Assembly: GCA_963700425.1 (NCBI GenBank)
Contig: CAVOXO010000001.1
Location: 1,178,001-1,242,000, forward strand
Length of the DNA: 64,000 nt
Reading direction: 5' to 3'
Source: CAVOXO01 sp963700425
GTDB lineage: Bacteria > Actinomycetota > Acidimicrobiia > Acidimicrobiales > Microtrichaceae
The first letter of the stretch is position 1, and each line of letters starts with the position of its first letter. The notes under the pieces are model-generated. The model was not told the origin of the DNA. It saw only the letters and a program-made list of their open reading frames with translations, and made no database searches. This document shows positions 9,413 through 18,819 of this stretch, in pieces. The position numbers and the translations under genes are program-made.

Positions 9413-9418
9413 ATCCTA
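9413..9418 (-). promoter_or_regulatory. -10-like element for the VOC gene
   Basis: TAGGAT on the minus strand, giving a predicted leader of about 26 nt that includes the GGAGGAAC ribosome site. It lies back to back with the forward element at 9471-9476. Confidence 0.35.
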
Positions 9419-9470
9419 CGGTGGCCGAGCCCGTGGACGTCTGGAAGACGGCGGCGCTCCGGCGGGTGGG

Positions 9471-9476
9471 TAACGT
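9471..9476 (+). promoter_or_regulatory. Leaderless -10 element of the GlpA-like operon
   Basis: TAACGT with a 7-nt gap to GTG 9484. This supports 9484 as the start of the first gene and implies that the three-gene operon is transcribed without a 5' leader. Confidence 0.5.
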
Positions 9477-9483
9477 GGCGGCC

Positions 9484-10950
9484 GTGTCAGGGACCGGTCA
9501 GGCACGCCACAGGGACGTGGTCATCGTCGGCGGCGGCGTGGTCGGGTGCGCGATCGCCCACGAGCTCGGTCGCTACTCCCTCGACGTCACTCTGGTGGAG
9601 CGCGCCGCGGAGGTGGGCTTCGGGACGAGCAAGGCGAACAGCGGGATCATCCACGGCGGTCATCACGCGTCGCCCGACACCGTCAAGGGTGAACTCGAGT
9701 GGGCGGGAAACCAGCTGTGGGGGGACCTCTGCGACGAACTCGGATTCGGTTTCGAGCGCGTGGGCGAGCTCACGGTGGCGTTGGCCGACGAGGAACTGGG
9801 CGCTCTGACCCGCCTGATGGACAACGCGACGGCGAAGGGCGTTCCCGGAGTCGAGATGTGGTCGGGAGACCAGGTCGCAAGAGCGGAACCGAACGTGACC
9901 CCGAGCGTCGTCGCTGCAGTGCACGCTCCCACCACAGCGGTGATCAACCCCTACGAAGCGTGCTTCGGTCTCGCGGAGTCGGCCGCGGCCAACGGAGTCG
10001 AGGTGATCACCGATTGTCCGGTGACCGGGCTCGAGTCCGATGGAGACCTCTGGACCGTCTCCACCCCACTGGGCGACGTCGTGACCCGGTTCGTCGTCAA
10101 CGCGGCCGGTCTGTTCGCAGACAGGCTGGCCGCGATGGCGGGCGTCTCCGACATCACCATCCGCGCTCGCAAGGGCGAGGAGTACCTGCTCGACAAGCGC
10201 CTACGAGGGCTCGTGAACCGGGTCATCTATCCCTGCCCCACTCCGACGACCAAGGGCACTCTGGTGATCCCCACCTACGACGGGACGATCATGGTCGGTC
10301 CGACCGCGGACGAGGTCGAGGATCGCGACGACGTCGCCACGACAGCTGACGGCGCCCGTCGGGTGATCGAGGGTGCCCGCCGTCTGGTACCGGGCATCAC
10401 CGAAAGGGACATCATCGCCCAGTTCGCCGGGTCGCGGGCCGTTCTCCCCGGCGAGGACTTCCTCATCGGTCCCAGCTCGGCGGCCGGTTTCGTGAACGTG
10501 GCGGGGATCCAGTCGCCGGGTCTCACTGCGGCCCCGGCCATCGCCGTCACCGTCGCCGGCATTCTGGCTGACGCAGGGCTCGACCTCGGTGAGGCGAGCG
10601 TCCCGGCCCGACTCGAGCGCCCGGTCCACTTCGCCGCGCTGCCTCGCGACCAGCAGAACGACCTTGCTCTGAGCGATCCCCGGTTCGGCCACATCGTGTG
10701 TCGCTGTGAGTTCGTGACCGAGGGGGAGATCGGGGACGCCATCGCGAGGGGAGCCCGCACCCTCGATGGGATCAAGTTCCGCACCCGCGCCGGAATGGGC
10801 CGCTGCCAGGGCGGCTTCTGCACGGTCCGTTGCATGGCGCTGTTGGCCGGGGCACTCGATGTGCCACTGAGCGCCGTCACCAAACGCGGGGGAGGGTCGT
10901 GGATGGTGATGGATCGGGACGGCGTTCCTCCGGCGAGCACGCGGCCATGA
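9484..10950 (+). CDS. GlpA-like FAD dehydrogenase with C-terminal [2Fe-2S] BFD domain
   Basis: About 488 residues from GTG 9484, chosen for the TAACGT element 7 nt upstream; in-frame GTG codons at 9394 and 9433 are alternatives. DVVIVGGGVVGCAIAHEL is the FAD-binding loop and the body is a DAO/GlpA-type oxidoreductase. The last 110 residues hold HIVCRCEFVT and GRCQGGFC, the four cysteines of a bacterioferritin-associated-ferredoxin-like iron-sulfur domain, as in anaerobic glycerol-3-phosphate dehydrogenase GlpA. It would oxidise glycerol-3-phosphate or another 2-hydroxy acid and pass electrons through the cluster. The stop overlaps the next start by 4 nt (ATGA), so it is translationally coupled to the NAD(P)-type oxidoreductase and DUF1667 genes. 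Confidence 0.8.
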   Translation: MSGTGQARHRDVVIVGGGVVGCAIAHELGRYSLDVTLVERAAEVGFGTSKANSGIIHGGHHASPDTVKGELEWAGNQLWGDLCDELGFGFERVGELTVALADEELGALTRLMDNATAKGVPGVEMWSGDQVARAEPNVTPSVVAAVHAPTTAVINPYEACFGLAESAAANGVEVITDCPVTGLESDGDLWTVSTPLGDVVTRFVVNAAGLFADRLAAMAGVSDITIRARKGEEYLLDKRLRGLVNRVIYPCPTPTTKGTLVIPTYDGTIMVGPTADEVEDRDDVATTADGARRVIEGARRLVPGITERDIIAQFAGSRAVLPGEDFLIGPSSAAGFVNVAGIQSPGLTAAPAIAVTVAGILADAGLDLGEASVPARLERPVHFAALPRDQQNDLALSDPRFGHIVCRCEFVTEGEIGDAIARGARTLDGIKFRTRAGMGRCQGGFCTVRCMALLAGALDVPLSAVTKRGGGSWMVMDRDGVPPASTRP

Positions 10951-12224
10951 TCGACGAACGGCCTCGGGTGCTTCATCCCCGCTATGACGTCGTGGTCGCG
11001 GGAGGCGGTCCGGCCGGCCTGGGTGCGGCCGTGTCAGCTCGACGCAACGGCGCGGAGCGGGTGCTGGTGGTGGACCGAGAGGTCGAGGCGGGAGGGATTC
11101 TGCAGCAGTGCATCCACTCGGGTTTCGGTCTGCACCATTTCGGGGAGGAGCTGACGGGGCCCGAGTACGCCCACCGGGTGCTGCACGAGGCACTCGACGA
11201 CGGCGTCGATGTCCTGACCGACGCCTATGTGGTGGACGTCAACTCGGACCGCCAGGTCACCTTGTTGTCGGGCGGGTTCGGCATGGCGCAGGTCGACGCG
11301 CCGGCAACGATTCTGGCCATGGGCGCCCGTGAGCGCACCCGAGCAGCGATCCGCCTCCCCGGAAGCCGTCCCGCAGGGGTCATGACCGCCGGTGTCGCTC
11401 AACGTCTCGTCAACATCCACGGCGTGCTGCCGGGCCGTCGGGTCACCATCCTGGGCTCCGGAGACATCGGCCTGATCATGGCGCGGCGACTCACCCTCGA
11501 AGGCGTCGAGGTCGCCGGGGTGTTCGAGCTGCTTCCGCACGCCAGTGGCCTGAGCCGCAACGTGGTGCACTGCCTCACCGATTTCGACATCCCGCTGCAC
11601 CTGTCGACCACGGTTGTCGAGGTCCATGGTCGTGATCGCATCGACCGGGTCACGGTCGCCCCGGTGGACGAGCAGCTCCGACCCCGCCTCGGTGCGGCCT
11701 GGGATGTGGCGTGCGACACGCTGCTGGTGTCGGTCGGGCTGATTCCCGAGAACGAGTTGTCGCGCCAGCTCCGTTTGCGTCTCGACCCCGTGACGATGGG
11801 CCCGGTGGTGACCAGCGCCATGGAGACCTCCCGCAACGGCGTGTTCGCCTGCGGCAACGTGGTTCACATCCACGACCTGGTCGACTTCGTCAGCGCCGAG
11901 GCGGAGCTCGCGGGTAGGAGTGCCGCCCTCTTCGCCGCGGGCCAGGAGCCATCCCACGACAACATCCGCCTGCAGCCGGGTACGAACGTCGCCTACTGCG
12001 TGCCCCATACGGTGTCGACCGATCGTGAGCACACGGTGTACCTGAGGGTTCGTTCTCCACTCGAACGCAGCCTCCTGCGTCTGGTCCGGACCGACGGCGA
12101 GATCGTCCACGAGCGCCGGCTGCGCTATGTGGTGCCGGCGGAGATGGTCACCCTCCGGCTGCGGCCGGAGGTGCTCGAGGGCTTCCACGACGATGCCCTC
12201 ACCGTCGAGGTCGTCCCGAGATGA
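10947..12224 (+). CDS. Pyridine nucleotide-disulfide oxidoreductase-family protein (GlpA partner)
   Basis: 425 residues with two Rossmann motifs: YDVVVAGGGPAGLGAAVSAR for FAD near the N-terminus and RVTILGSGDIGLIMARRL in the middle for NAD(P)H. No redox-active CxxC is seen where thioredoxin reductase would have one. A later VFACGNVVHIHDLVDFVSAE is the FAD-closing segment. Proteins of this type sit beside GlpA-like and DUF1667 proteins in Thermotoga and clostridia, where the set is annotated as glycerol-3-phosphate dehydrogenase / NADH oxidase. A role passing electrons between the GlpA-like subunit and NAD(H) is inferred from this context. It overlaps both neighbours by 4 nt. Confidence 0.75.
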   Translation: MIDERPRVLHPRYDVVVAGGGPAGLGAAVSARRNGAERVLVVDREVEAGGILQQCIHSGFGLHHFGEELTGPEYAHRVLHEALDDGVDVLTDAYVVDVNSDRQVTLLSGGFGMAQVDAPATILAMGARERTRAAIRLPGSRPAGVMTAGVAQRLVNIHGVLPGRRVTILGSGDIGLIMARRLTLEGVEVAGVFELLPHASGLSRNVVHCLTDFDIPLHLSTTVVEVHGRDRIDRVTVAPVDEQLRPRLGAAWDVACDTLLVSVGLIPENELSRQLRLRLDPVTMGPVVTSAMETSRNGVFACGNVVHIHDLVDFVSAEAELAGRSAALFAAGQEPSHDNIRLQPGTNVAYCVPHTVSTDREHTVYLRVRSPLERSLLRLVRTDGEIVHERRLRYVVPAEMVTLRLRPEVLEGFHDDALTVEVVPR

Positions 12225-12675
12225 GTGGGCGACCGGCTGCATCGTCCGATGACGACGTTTCCGACGTGGTGGAATCACCCGACGTGACCACCTTCTCCTA
12301 CCTCTGTATCGGCTGCCCGCTCGGTTGCCGACTCGAGCTCGACGAGACCGGTTCCGGTGACGTCGTCGAGATCCGCGGATCGTCGTGCCGCCGAGGGGAC
12401 CGATACCGCGGCAGGAGCACATCGAACCTCTCAGGCTCGTGACCACGACGGTGCCCGTCGAGGGAGGGCGTTGGCCGAGGCTCCCGGTCAAGACCACCGG
12501 TGAGATACCCAAGGCGTTGGTCCTCGACGCCTGCGCAGTTCTGGCCGGCACCGCGATCCGGGCTCCGGTCGTCCTCGGCGAGGTGATTGTCGAGGACCTT
12601 CTGGGCACTGGCTGTGACGTCGTGGCCACGAGGGACATGCCGCGGCGCGACGGGCACTCGGGTCCCGGTCCGTGA
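12221..12675 (+). CDS. DUF1667 protein, third subunit of GlpA-like system, one frameshift
   Basis: The first frame gives TTFSYLCIGCPLGCRLEL and GSSCRRGDRY, the conserved cysteine set (CxxCPxGC and a further C) of DUF1667. The continuation is in another frame from about 12405: EHIEPLRLVTTTVPVEGG and LGTGCDVVATRD, the conserved second half of the same domain. A single-base change near 12405 joins them. The cysteines probably bind a metal or cluster. The family occurs almost only downstream of the two flavoproteins found here, which supports a three-subunit complex. The start overlaps the previous stop by 4 nt. The N-terminal 25 residues are acidic and poorly conserved. Confidence 0.7.
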
Positions 12676-12711
12676 GTATTCGGCGGTCGGGCGGGCCTGC
12701 GACCCGACGGC

Positions 12712-12717
12712 TACGGT
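12712..12717 (+). promoter_or_regulatory. Leaderless -10 element of dinB
   Basis: TACGGT with a 6-nt gap to ATG 12724. No LexA-box-like palindrome is evident between here and the DUF1667 stop. Confidence 0.5.
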
Positions 12718-12723
12718 ACGAAC

Positions 12724-13935
12724 ATGTGTTCGACAACGGCGGGAATGCTCCATGCCGATCTCGACGCGTTCTACGCCTCGGTGGAACAGCGGGACCGCCC
12801 CGAACTCCGCGGCAGGCCCGTGGCGGTCGGCGGGGGAGTGGTTCTCGCCGCGAGCTATGAGGCCAGGTCGCAGGGAGTACGCACGGCCATGGGCCTCCGA
12901 GCCGCCCTCGATGTCTGTCCCGGGCTCATCGTCGTCGACCCGCGGATGGGCGCCTACGCCGAGGCCAGCCGCCGGGTGTTCGAGATCTTCGAGGACACGA
13001 CCCCGATGGTCGAACCGGTGTCCATCGACGAGGCCTTCCTCGACGTGTCGGGCCTCGGGCGCCTGGTCGGCGCCCCCGACGTGATCGCCCACCGGCTCCG
13101 GAGTCGCGTCGCCTCCCAGGTCGGCCTCGACATCTCCGTCGGGGTGGCCCGCACCAAATTCCTGGCCAAGGTCGCGAGCGGGGTGTGCAAGCCCAACGGG
13201 CTGCTCGTCATCGAGCCGGACCGTGAACTCGAGTTCCTCCATCCGCTGCCGGTCAGGCGACTGTGGGGGGTCGGTCCGGTGACGTCGGACAAGCTGAGCG
13301 AGCAGGGCATCACCACCGTCGGAGAGGTCGCTGCGCTGGGTGAGACGCCACTCGTCGCCCTGCTGGGCGCCGGCCCGGGTCGTCACATCCACGCCTTGGC
13401 GCACAACCACGATCCCCGGCCCATCGTGGTGGGGAAGCGCCGGTCGTCGATCGGAGCGCAGCGGGCACTGGGCCGTCAACAACGCTCGTTCGCCGACCAC
13501 GAGGCCGTTCTGCTGGAGTTGGTGGACCGCGTCTCGGCCCGTCTGCGCGACGGACACCGGGTCGGCCGAACGGTGACCGTGCGCTTCCGGTTCGGTGATT
13601 TCACCCGGGACACCCGGTCACGGACCCTGAGCGAGGCGACGGGATCGACCGCCGCCGTGCTCGACGCGGCTCACTCCGTGATGATCGCTCGTCGCACCGA
13701 GATCGAGCGCCGGGGACTCACCCTGTTGGGGCTGACCATCTCCAACCTCACGTCCGCGGACGCAGTGCAACAGCCCCTGCCCTTCGACCACCTCCCTCCG
13801 CCGGGGCTCGACGACGCGCTCGACGCGGTGCGGCAACGGTTCGGCTCGTCCTCGATCGGTCGGGCGGCGCTTCTGGATCGGGACCACGGAGTCGTGGCTC
13901 CGCTGCTGCCCGATCCCGTCGAGCCCCGTACCTGA
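12724..13935 (+). CDS. dinB: DNA polymerase IV, Y-family translesion polymerase
   Basis: 403 residues, full length for DinB. Catalytic motifs are clear: LHADLDAFYASVEQ (metal-binding Asp near residue 11), SYEARSQGVRT, and EPVSIDEAFLDVS with the second Asp-Glu pair. The HhH region (WGVGPVTSDKL) and the little-finger domain follow. QQPLPF near residue 357 is a good beta-clamp-binding motif. It copies past DNA lesions at low fidelity in the cytosol. It follows the DUF1667 gene but has its own leaderless promoter, so it is probably a separate unit. Confidence 0.92.
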   Translation: MCSTTAGMLHADLDAFYASVEQRDRPELRGRPVAVGGGVVLAASYEARSQGVRTAMGLRAALDVCPGLIVVDPRMGAYAEASRRVFEIFEDTTPMVEPVSIDEAFLDVSGLGRLVGAPDVIAHRLRSRVASQVGLDISVGVARTKFLAKVASGVCKPNGLLVIEPDRELEFLHPLPVRRLWGVGPVTSDKLSEQGITTVGEVAALGETPLVALLGAGPGRHIHALAHNHDPRPIVVGKRRSSIGAQRALGRQQRSFADHEAVLLELVDRVSARLRDGHRVGRTVTVRFRFGDFTRDTRSRTLSEATGSTAAVLDAAHSVMIARRTEIERRGLTLLGLTISNLTSADAVQQPLPFDHLPPPGLDDALDAVRQRFGSSSIGRAALLDRDHGVVAPLLPDPVEPRT

Positions 13936-14042
13936 GCGCGACGAGCCGCGGTGATGCCGGCCGATCCGGCCGCCATCCACCATCGGTCGAGACCCTGACG
14001 GTTGGCGGGATTCGGTTCTTCGGCAAGGATGGTTGCCCACCC

Positions 14043-15801
14043 ATGGGACCGTCTCCTTCGTCACCTCCGCGTTCGGCGCGGCTGCCCCGTTCGTCGCGAA
14101 CGGAGGATGCGGCGTGGGGCCGATCTCGTCGGGCGTCGATCGGGGATACCAGGGGCAGCCCCGCACTCGTGGCCCGATTCCCCGATCCGGGGAACCTCGG
14201 AGCCCGCAGCGTCGGTCCCCCTCCCAACTATGTGGCTCGCCGGATTCTCGTGGTGGGCATCGCCGTGGCCGTGATCGGGGGCGTGGCAGGTCCATTCGTT
14301 CTGGGCGCTCCCCGAATCGAGTTCGAGGGGGTCGAGGAGGGAGCCTCACTGCATCCCGACGCCCTCTCGGTAATGGAGTTGCAGGTCCGAATCGAACCCG
14401 AGTCGGCGCTGGACGACGCGGTCGTGCGTCTCGACGGCGAAGAGATCGACACGACACGCGACGGAGATCGACTGAGAATCGGACCGTCAGACCTGGCGCC
14501 GGGCACGGCGGAGGGCGACCATGTCCTCACGGTCCGAGCGGGGGGTCGCCGGCTGTGGCGTGGTCCGTCGAACGCTTCCCTCCACTTCGCGGTCGATTCG
14601 ACCCCGCCGGTCATCGAGGTGATGCCCGATGACGGCGAACACCCCGTCGATCAGCCACTCCGGATCTCCGGACGCACCGAGCCCGGATCGGACGTCACGG
14701 TGATGGGTGAAGCCGCAGACGTCGATTCAGAGGGGGGCTTCACGGTCACCCTGCCCCGTCCGCCCATCGGTCAGCTCGACATCGTCGCCGTCGACGCCGC
14801 GGGGAACGTCGGTGCGGGACGCGCCAACAGCGGTGTCACCCTGCCCGACATCAGGGCGGTCCACGTCTCTTCGGTCGCCTGGACGGTGGCTCGGCTCCGC
14901 GATCCGGTGCTCGAGATGGCGGATCAAGGTCTCATCAACGCGGTTCAACTCGATCTCAAGGACGAGGACGGAATCGTCGGCCATCGGACCGACGTCGGCC
15001 TCGCCGCCGACTTGGGGGCATCGGCCGGCCACTACGACCTCGCGACGGTGGTCGACGACATCCATTCCCGGGGGCTCCGGGTGGTCGGGCGCATCGTCGT
15101 CTTCCGCGATCCGCTCCTGACCGCTGCCGCAGCGTCTGCGGGCAACCTCGACGCGCTCGTCCTCACCGAGGATGGGGCGCCGTACAAGGGGAGCTACGGG
15201 GGCTTCGCCAATCCGGCCAGCGACGGAGTCACGGCCTACAACCGCGATCTCGCCGTCGAGGCGGCCGAGGCCGGCGTCGACGACATCCTCTTCGACTACA
15301 TCAGGCGACCCGAAGGCCCCCTCGACTCCATGCAGTTCCCCGGATCCGAGGGCCCCATCGAGGATCACATCATCGACTTCCTCGTCGAGGTGGGCGACGC
15401 GCTCGCCGACACCCCGTCCCGCCTCGGTGTGTCCGTGTTCGGCATCGCCGCCAAGAACCCCGAGGAGATCGCCCAGCCGGTCGATCGAATGGCCCGCGAG
15501 GTCGACTACATCGCGCCCATGGTCTACCCGTCCCACTGGGGATCGGGCTGGTACGGGGTCGACGATCCCGATGGCCAGCCCTACGACATCGTCTCGGGCG
15601 CGCTTCGCCCACTTCCAGGAGAAGGTGGAGGGGACCGACGCCAAGATCGTGCCCTGGCTCCAGGACTTCGACCTCGGGCGGCGCTACGGAGATGCACAGG
15701 TGAGCGCTCAGATCCAGGCCGGCGAGGATCTCGGCCTGGACGATTGGCTGATGTGGGACCCCAACGTGACCTATCACTCCGGCGGTCTCGCCCGTCCCTA
15801 G
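14043..15801 (+). CDS. Putative glycoside hydrolase (DUF4015/GH13-like), membrane-anchored, one frameshift
   Basis: A single membrane segment (ILVVGIAVAVIGGVAGPFVL, about residues 68-88) is followed by two immunoglobulin-like stretches (to about residue 265) and then a TIM-barrel-like domain: AVQLDLKDEDGIVG, LRVVGRIVVFRDPLL, DDILFDYIRRPEG, RLGVSVFGI and IAPMVYPSHWGSGWYG. These match the putative glycoside hydrolase family of Pfam PF13200. The frame changes near 15600, and the adjacent frame completes the barrel with GTDAKIVPWLQDFDLG and WLMWDPNVTY to the stop 15801. The change behaves as a +1 event. It would act outside the membrane on a polysaccharide. The start is uncertain because the first 60 residues are low in conservation; ATG 14043 is the first usable codon. 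Confidence 0.7.
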
Positions 15802-15812
15802 GCTCCGACGCC

Positions 15813-16567
15813 ATGGAGTGGAGCATCGACGGCAGGAAGGTACTCATCACCGGGGGGAAACACGGAATCGGCCAGGCGACCGCCGAGGAGTTGGCGAGGC
15901 GCGGCGCACGGGTGACGATCACCGCGTTCGCTCACCGCTTCGTCACCGACGACGATCCGCTCGACGTTGTCGTCAACAACGCAGGGAGTCATGGCGGAGG
16001 AGCGACGGGAGACCCCCGATGGGAACGAGTGGACGTTCGGGGTCAACCACCCCGGGCCGTTCCTTGTCACCGATCTGCTGACCGATCTCCTGGTGTCGAG
16101 TGCGCCGGTTCGCGTCATCACGCTCAGCTCCCAAACCCACAGGTCCCACAAGAGAGGCCTCGACCTCGATGATCTCCAGATGCGACAGGGCTGCTCCGCA
16201 TCGAAGGCCGACGCGGCCTCCAAGCTCGCGAACCTGCTCTTCGCCGTGGAGCTCGACCGTCGGTTCGCCGACTCCGGACCGACGGGGAGAGCGCTCCCCC
16301 CGGAGTCGTTGCGACATCGTTCGGCAAGGGGCCCGACAGTCCGAGAGACATGGGCGTTCTCATGACACTCCTGACGCCGTTTCTCCGCACGGCCGCCCGG
16401 GGTGCGACAACATCGGTCGTCCTGGCGGCCGCACCGACTGCCGCGCTCGACCCCGGCTTGTACTGGTCCGACGCCAAGCCCAAGGATCCCGTACGGCGAC
16501 GCTCGACCCCGACGTCGCCCGAAAGCTGTGGTCCGAGAGCGAGCGCCCGGACGGCCTGTCGGGCTGA
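15813..16567 (+). pseudogene. Decayed short-chain dehydrogenase (retinol-dehydrogenase-like)
   Basis: The start reads as a normal SDR (KVLITGGKHGIGQATAEELA), but ARRGARVTITA runs directly into FAHRFVTDDDPLDVVVNNAG, skipping roughly 35-45 residues that normally separate the cofactor loop from the NNAG motif. That is an in-frame deletion. The frame then changes after NNAG (extra G), again near 16285 in a run of C, and again near 16490; the segments read VRVITLSSQTHRSHKRGLD, SKLANLLFAVELDRRF and LDPDVARKLWSESER. The YxxxK catalytic site is also altered (GCSASKADAASK, with Cys in place of the usual Tyr). Three frame changes, a deletion and a lost catalytic residue make this more likely a true pseudogene than other frameshifted genes here. 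Confidence 0.65.
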
Positions 16568-16636
16568 TCGAGAGGAAGGTGCTCGACCGGTTGGTGCCAG
16601 GCGGGTGGTCACGAAGTGCCGCCGGTCGCCGGCGGG

Positions 16637-18769
16637 TCAGACGCCGTAGAGCTCCTCGATCGCCCAGCGGGCTGCAACGGAGCCGCCCGCCCCGTCGTAG
16701 TGCAGCCCGTCTTCGCGGAGCGTCACCCCGTCGTTGCTCACGGTGCACTCCCTCGAGGGGCACACCCAGGCCCCCATCTCGAGGAGCTCCACACCGGCCA
16801 TGTCGGCCGCCACCGCGGCGAGGCGACGGTTGTAGCAGTCGACGGCACGGTCCTCGAGGTTGGTGTTGCGGGGTGGGACCCCGAAACGGTTGTAGGCCAT
16901 CGTGGCCACCGCGACGGGGGCGCCCGTCGCCCTGAGCGTCTCGAGGTCGGATCTCACCGCTTCGGTGTACCAGCGGTCGTGGGCGGGGGTGCAGGGCGCC
17001 TCCCATCGACCGTCGATCTCCAGAGCGCCGCGCTGGGAGCCCCCGAAGTTGTAGATCACGAGGTCGGGCTGCGAACCGATCACGTAGGCCTCGAAGAGCG
17101 AGTGCCACTGGGTGCACCGATCGGTGTCGCCATCGAGGATCTGGCCCGATTCCAGGCGGACCCTTCCGTCGAAGGTGCCGACCCCGCACTGCGGGGTCCC
17201 GACATTGTCGATCCGAACGCCCAGTTCGCCCGAGTCGGCCGTCAACGCCCGACCCAGCGACTGCGCGACGGAATCGCCCACGACCAGAACCCGCGGCGGG
17301 CGGTCGGCAGGGCGCTCCAGCGGGAACAGCCGCGCACCGCCATCGGTGTCGTCGAAAGTGGCCGTATCTCGGGGACCGATCCGTTCCTCGGTGGCGGCCA
17401 TCACCGCGACGGGGACGTCGGGAACCTCGGTGTCGCGGCTGTCGCGGGCCGCACGTGCCGGGGCACTGGTCCAGTACATCGAGGCGAGCGAACCGCCCAC
17501 GAGCAGAGCCACCGATGCGAACACCAGGCGCGGGTCCACTCGCTTGAGGATCCCGCCTCTGACATTCAGTTCGATGAGGTTGTGCGATGCCTGAGCGATG
17601 CCGATGCTGACGACGATCTCGATGACGATGACCACCGGTCTCGGCCACGATGCTCCGATCCGGTCTCCGACCCAGATCACCGGCACGTGCCACAGATACA
17701 GGCCGTAGCTGATCAGTCCGAGCTTCTGGGCGGCGGGAGTGAGGGTGAAACGCATGGACCGGGGGGCGGGGGAGTGGGTCGCCGCGATGAGCACCACGCC
17801 CGTTGCGAGGGCGAAGATCTGGACCGGCAGCCATCGGAGCGCTGTCCATTCCGTCGGTAGTCGCGGGGTGGTGAGCGCGACCGCGACCATGACCGCCAGC
17901 GCCCCCGGAGCGGCCCGATCGCAGAAGGAGCGCACGTTGGCGATCCGCCGGTCGCCGCCTTCGGGGTCGTACGCGTCGGTCGTGATGAGGAGCGCCGCCA
18001 CGGCGCCGGCGGTCATGGCCCCGATCCGCGTGCCGGTGCCGAGATATGTGCGTCCGATGCCGTTGCCGTCGGCCAACAGCGCCAGTCCCCACACGCCCGA
18101 CAGCACGGTGATCCCGGCCAGCAGCATGGTGAGGGGGCGCAGATCGCCACGGGATCGGCGGATGACGGCGCCGACGACGAAGGGGAACAGCAGGTAGAAC
18201 TGCTCTTCGATCGACAGCGACCAGACGTGGGCGAGCGGGGAGTTGGCGCCGTCGGCGAAGTAGTCGTTGCTGGTGGCGATTCCCAGCCAGTTCGCCACCG
18301 AGATGACCGACGCGGCTGCCTGTGCGGGGAGCTCGGCCGGCGGGGACAGCGACTCGGGGCCGAAACGCATGATGAGGGCGACGCCCGCCAACATGGCGAT
18401 GAGTGCAGGGAACAGGCGCCGTACCCGCCGTCGCCAGAACGCCTTCATCTCGATGTGATCGAGAAGGCGGTGCTCGGTGATCAGGAGTCGGGTGACGAGG
18501 AAGCCCGAGAGGACGAAGAAGAGGTCGACTCCGAGAAAGCCACCGGGGAGCAGTCGCAGGTGGTAGGCGAAGACTGCCGCGATCGCGACTCCTCGCAGGC
18601 CGTCCAGGGCTGCCAGGCGGTGGAGCGTCGGCAGCGGGGTCGGCGGGAGACGACGCGGTGGCCGAGCGCTCTTGTCCTCTGGGACTTGGGAGGGCTCGGG
18701 GGTTCGAGGGCGTCGGGTGGGGCGTTCGGCCCACCCCGCTTCACGCAGGCGCACCATCAGATCACTCAT
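16637..18769 (-). CDS. OafA/YrhL-type membrane O-acyltransferase with C-terminal SGNH domain
   Basis: 710 residues. After a proline-rich cytosolic lead, LAALDGLRGVAIAAVFAYHL begins an acyltransferase-3 domain with about ten membrane segments, including GVDLFFVLSGFLVTRLL and LAHVWSLSIEEQFYLLFPF. The catalytic His is in the first segment. From about residue 470 an extracytoplasmic SGNH-hydrolase-like domain follows: RVLVVGDSVAQSLG (Ser), a middle Asn in IYNFGGS, and EDGLHYDGAG with the Asp-x-x-His pair. Fusions of this type O-acetylate cell-surface glycans, the membrane part delivering the acyl group and the SGNH part transferring it. The substrate is unknown. Its ATG 18769 is divergent from argJ across 50 bp that hold the ArgR-box-like repeats. 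Confidence 0.85.
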   Translation of the reverse strand: MSDLMVRLREAGWAERPTRRPRTPEPSQVPEDKSARPPRRLPPTPLPTLHRLAALDGLRGVAIAAVFAYHLRLLPGGFLGVDLFFVLSGFLVTRLLITEHRLLDHIEMKAFWRRRVRRLFPALIAMLAGVALIMRFGPESLSPPAELPAQAAASVISVANWLGIATSNDYFADGANSPLAHVWSLSIEEQFYLLFPFVVGAVIRRSRGDLRPLTMLLAGITVLSGVWGLALLADGNGIGRTYLGTGTRIGAMTAGAVAALLITTDAYDPEGGDRRIANVRSFCDRAAPGALAVMVAVALTTPRLPTEWTALRWLPVQIFALATGVVLIAATHSPAPRSMRFTLTPAAQKLGLISYGLYLWHVPVIWVGDRIGASWPRPVVIVIEIVVSIGIAQASHNLIELNVRGGILKRVDPRLVFASVALLVGGSLASMYWTSAPARAARDSRDTEVPDVPVAVMAATEERIGPRDTATFDDTDGGARLFPLERPADRPPRVLVVGDSVAQSLGRALTADSGELGVRIDNVGTPQCGVGTFDGRVRLESGQILDGDTDRCTQWHSLFEAYVIGSQPDLVIYNFGGSQRGALEIDGRWEAPCTPAHDRWYTEAVRSDLETLRATGAPVAVATMAYNRFGVPPRNTNLEDRAVDCYNRRLAAVAADMAGVELLEMGAWVCPSRECTVSNDGVTLREDGLHYDGAGGSVAARWAIEELYGV

Positions 18770-18772
18770 GAG

Positions 18773-18799
18773 AATGCATTTCTGTGCATGAAGATGCGT
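18773..18799. promoter_or_regulatory. ARG-box-like ArgR operator, three TGCRT repeats at 10-bp spacing
   Basis: TGCAT at 18775-18779, TGCAT at 18785-18789 and TGCGT at 18795-18799 are spaced exactly one helical turn apart. They lie where the -35 of the argJ promoter would be and within 30 bp of the divergent acyltransferase start. Streptomyces-type ARG boxes contain the same TGCAT core, and argR is the fifth gene of the operon. Binding by ArgR is inferred. Confidence 0.55.
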
Positions 18800-18806
18800 G
18801 TCCTGC

Positions 18807-18812
18807 TACGCT
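18807..18812 (+). promoter_or_regulatory. Leaderless -10 element of argJ
   Basis: TACGCT with a 7-nt gap to GTG 18820. The GGAGG that touches the start codon is too close to act as a ribosome site, which fits a leaderless message. Confidence 0.5.
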
Positions 18813-18819
18813 GCGGAGG

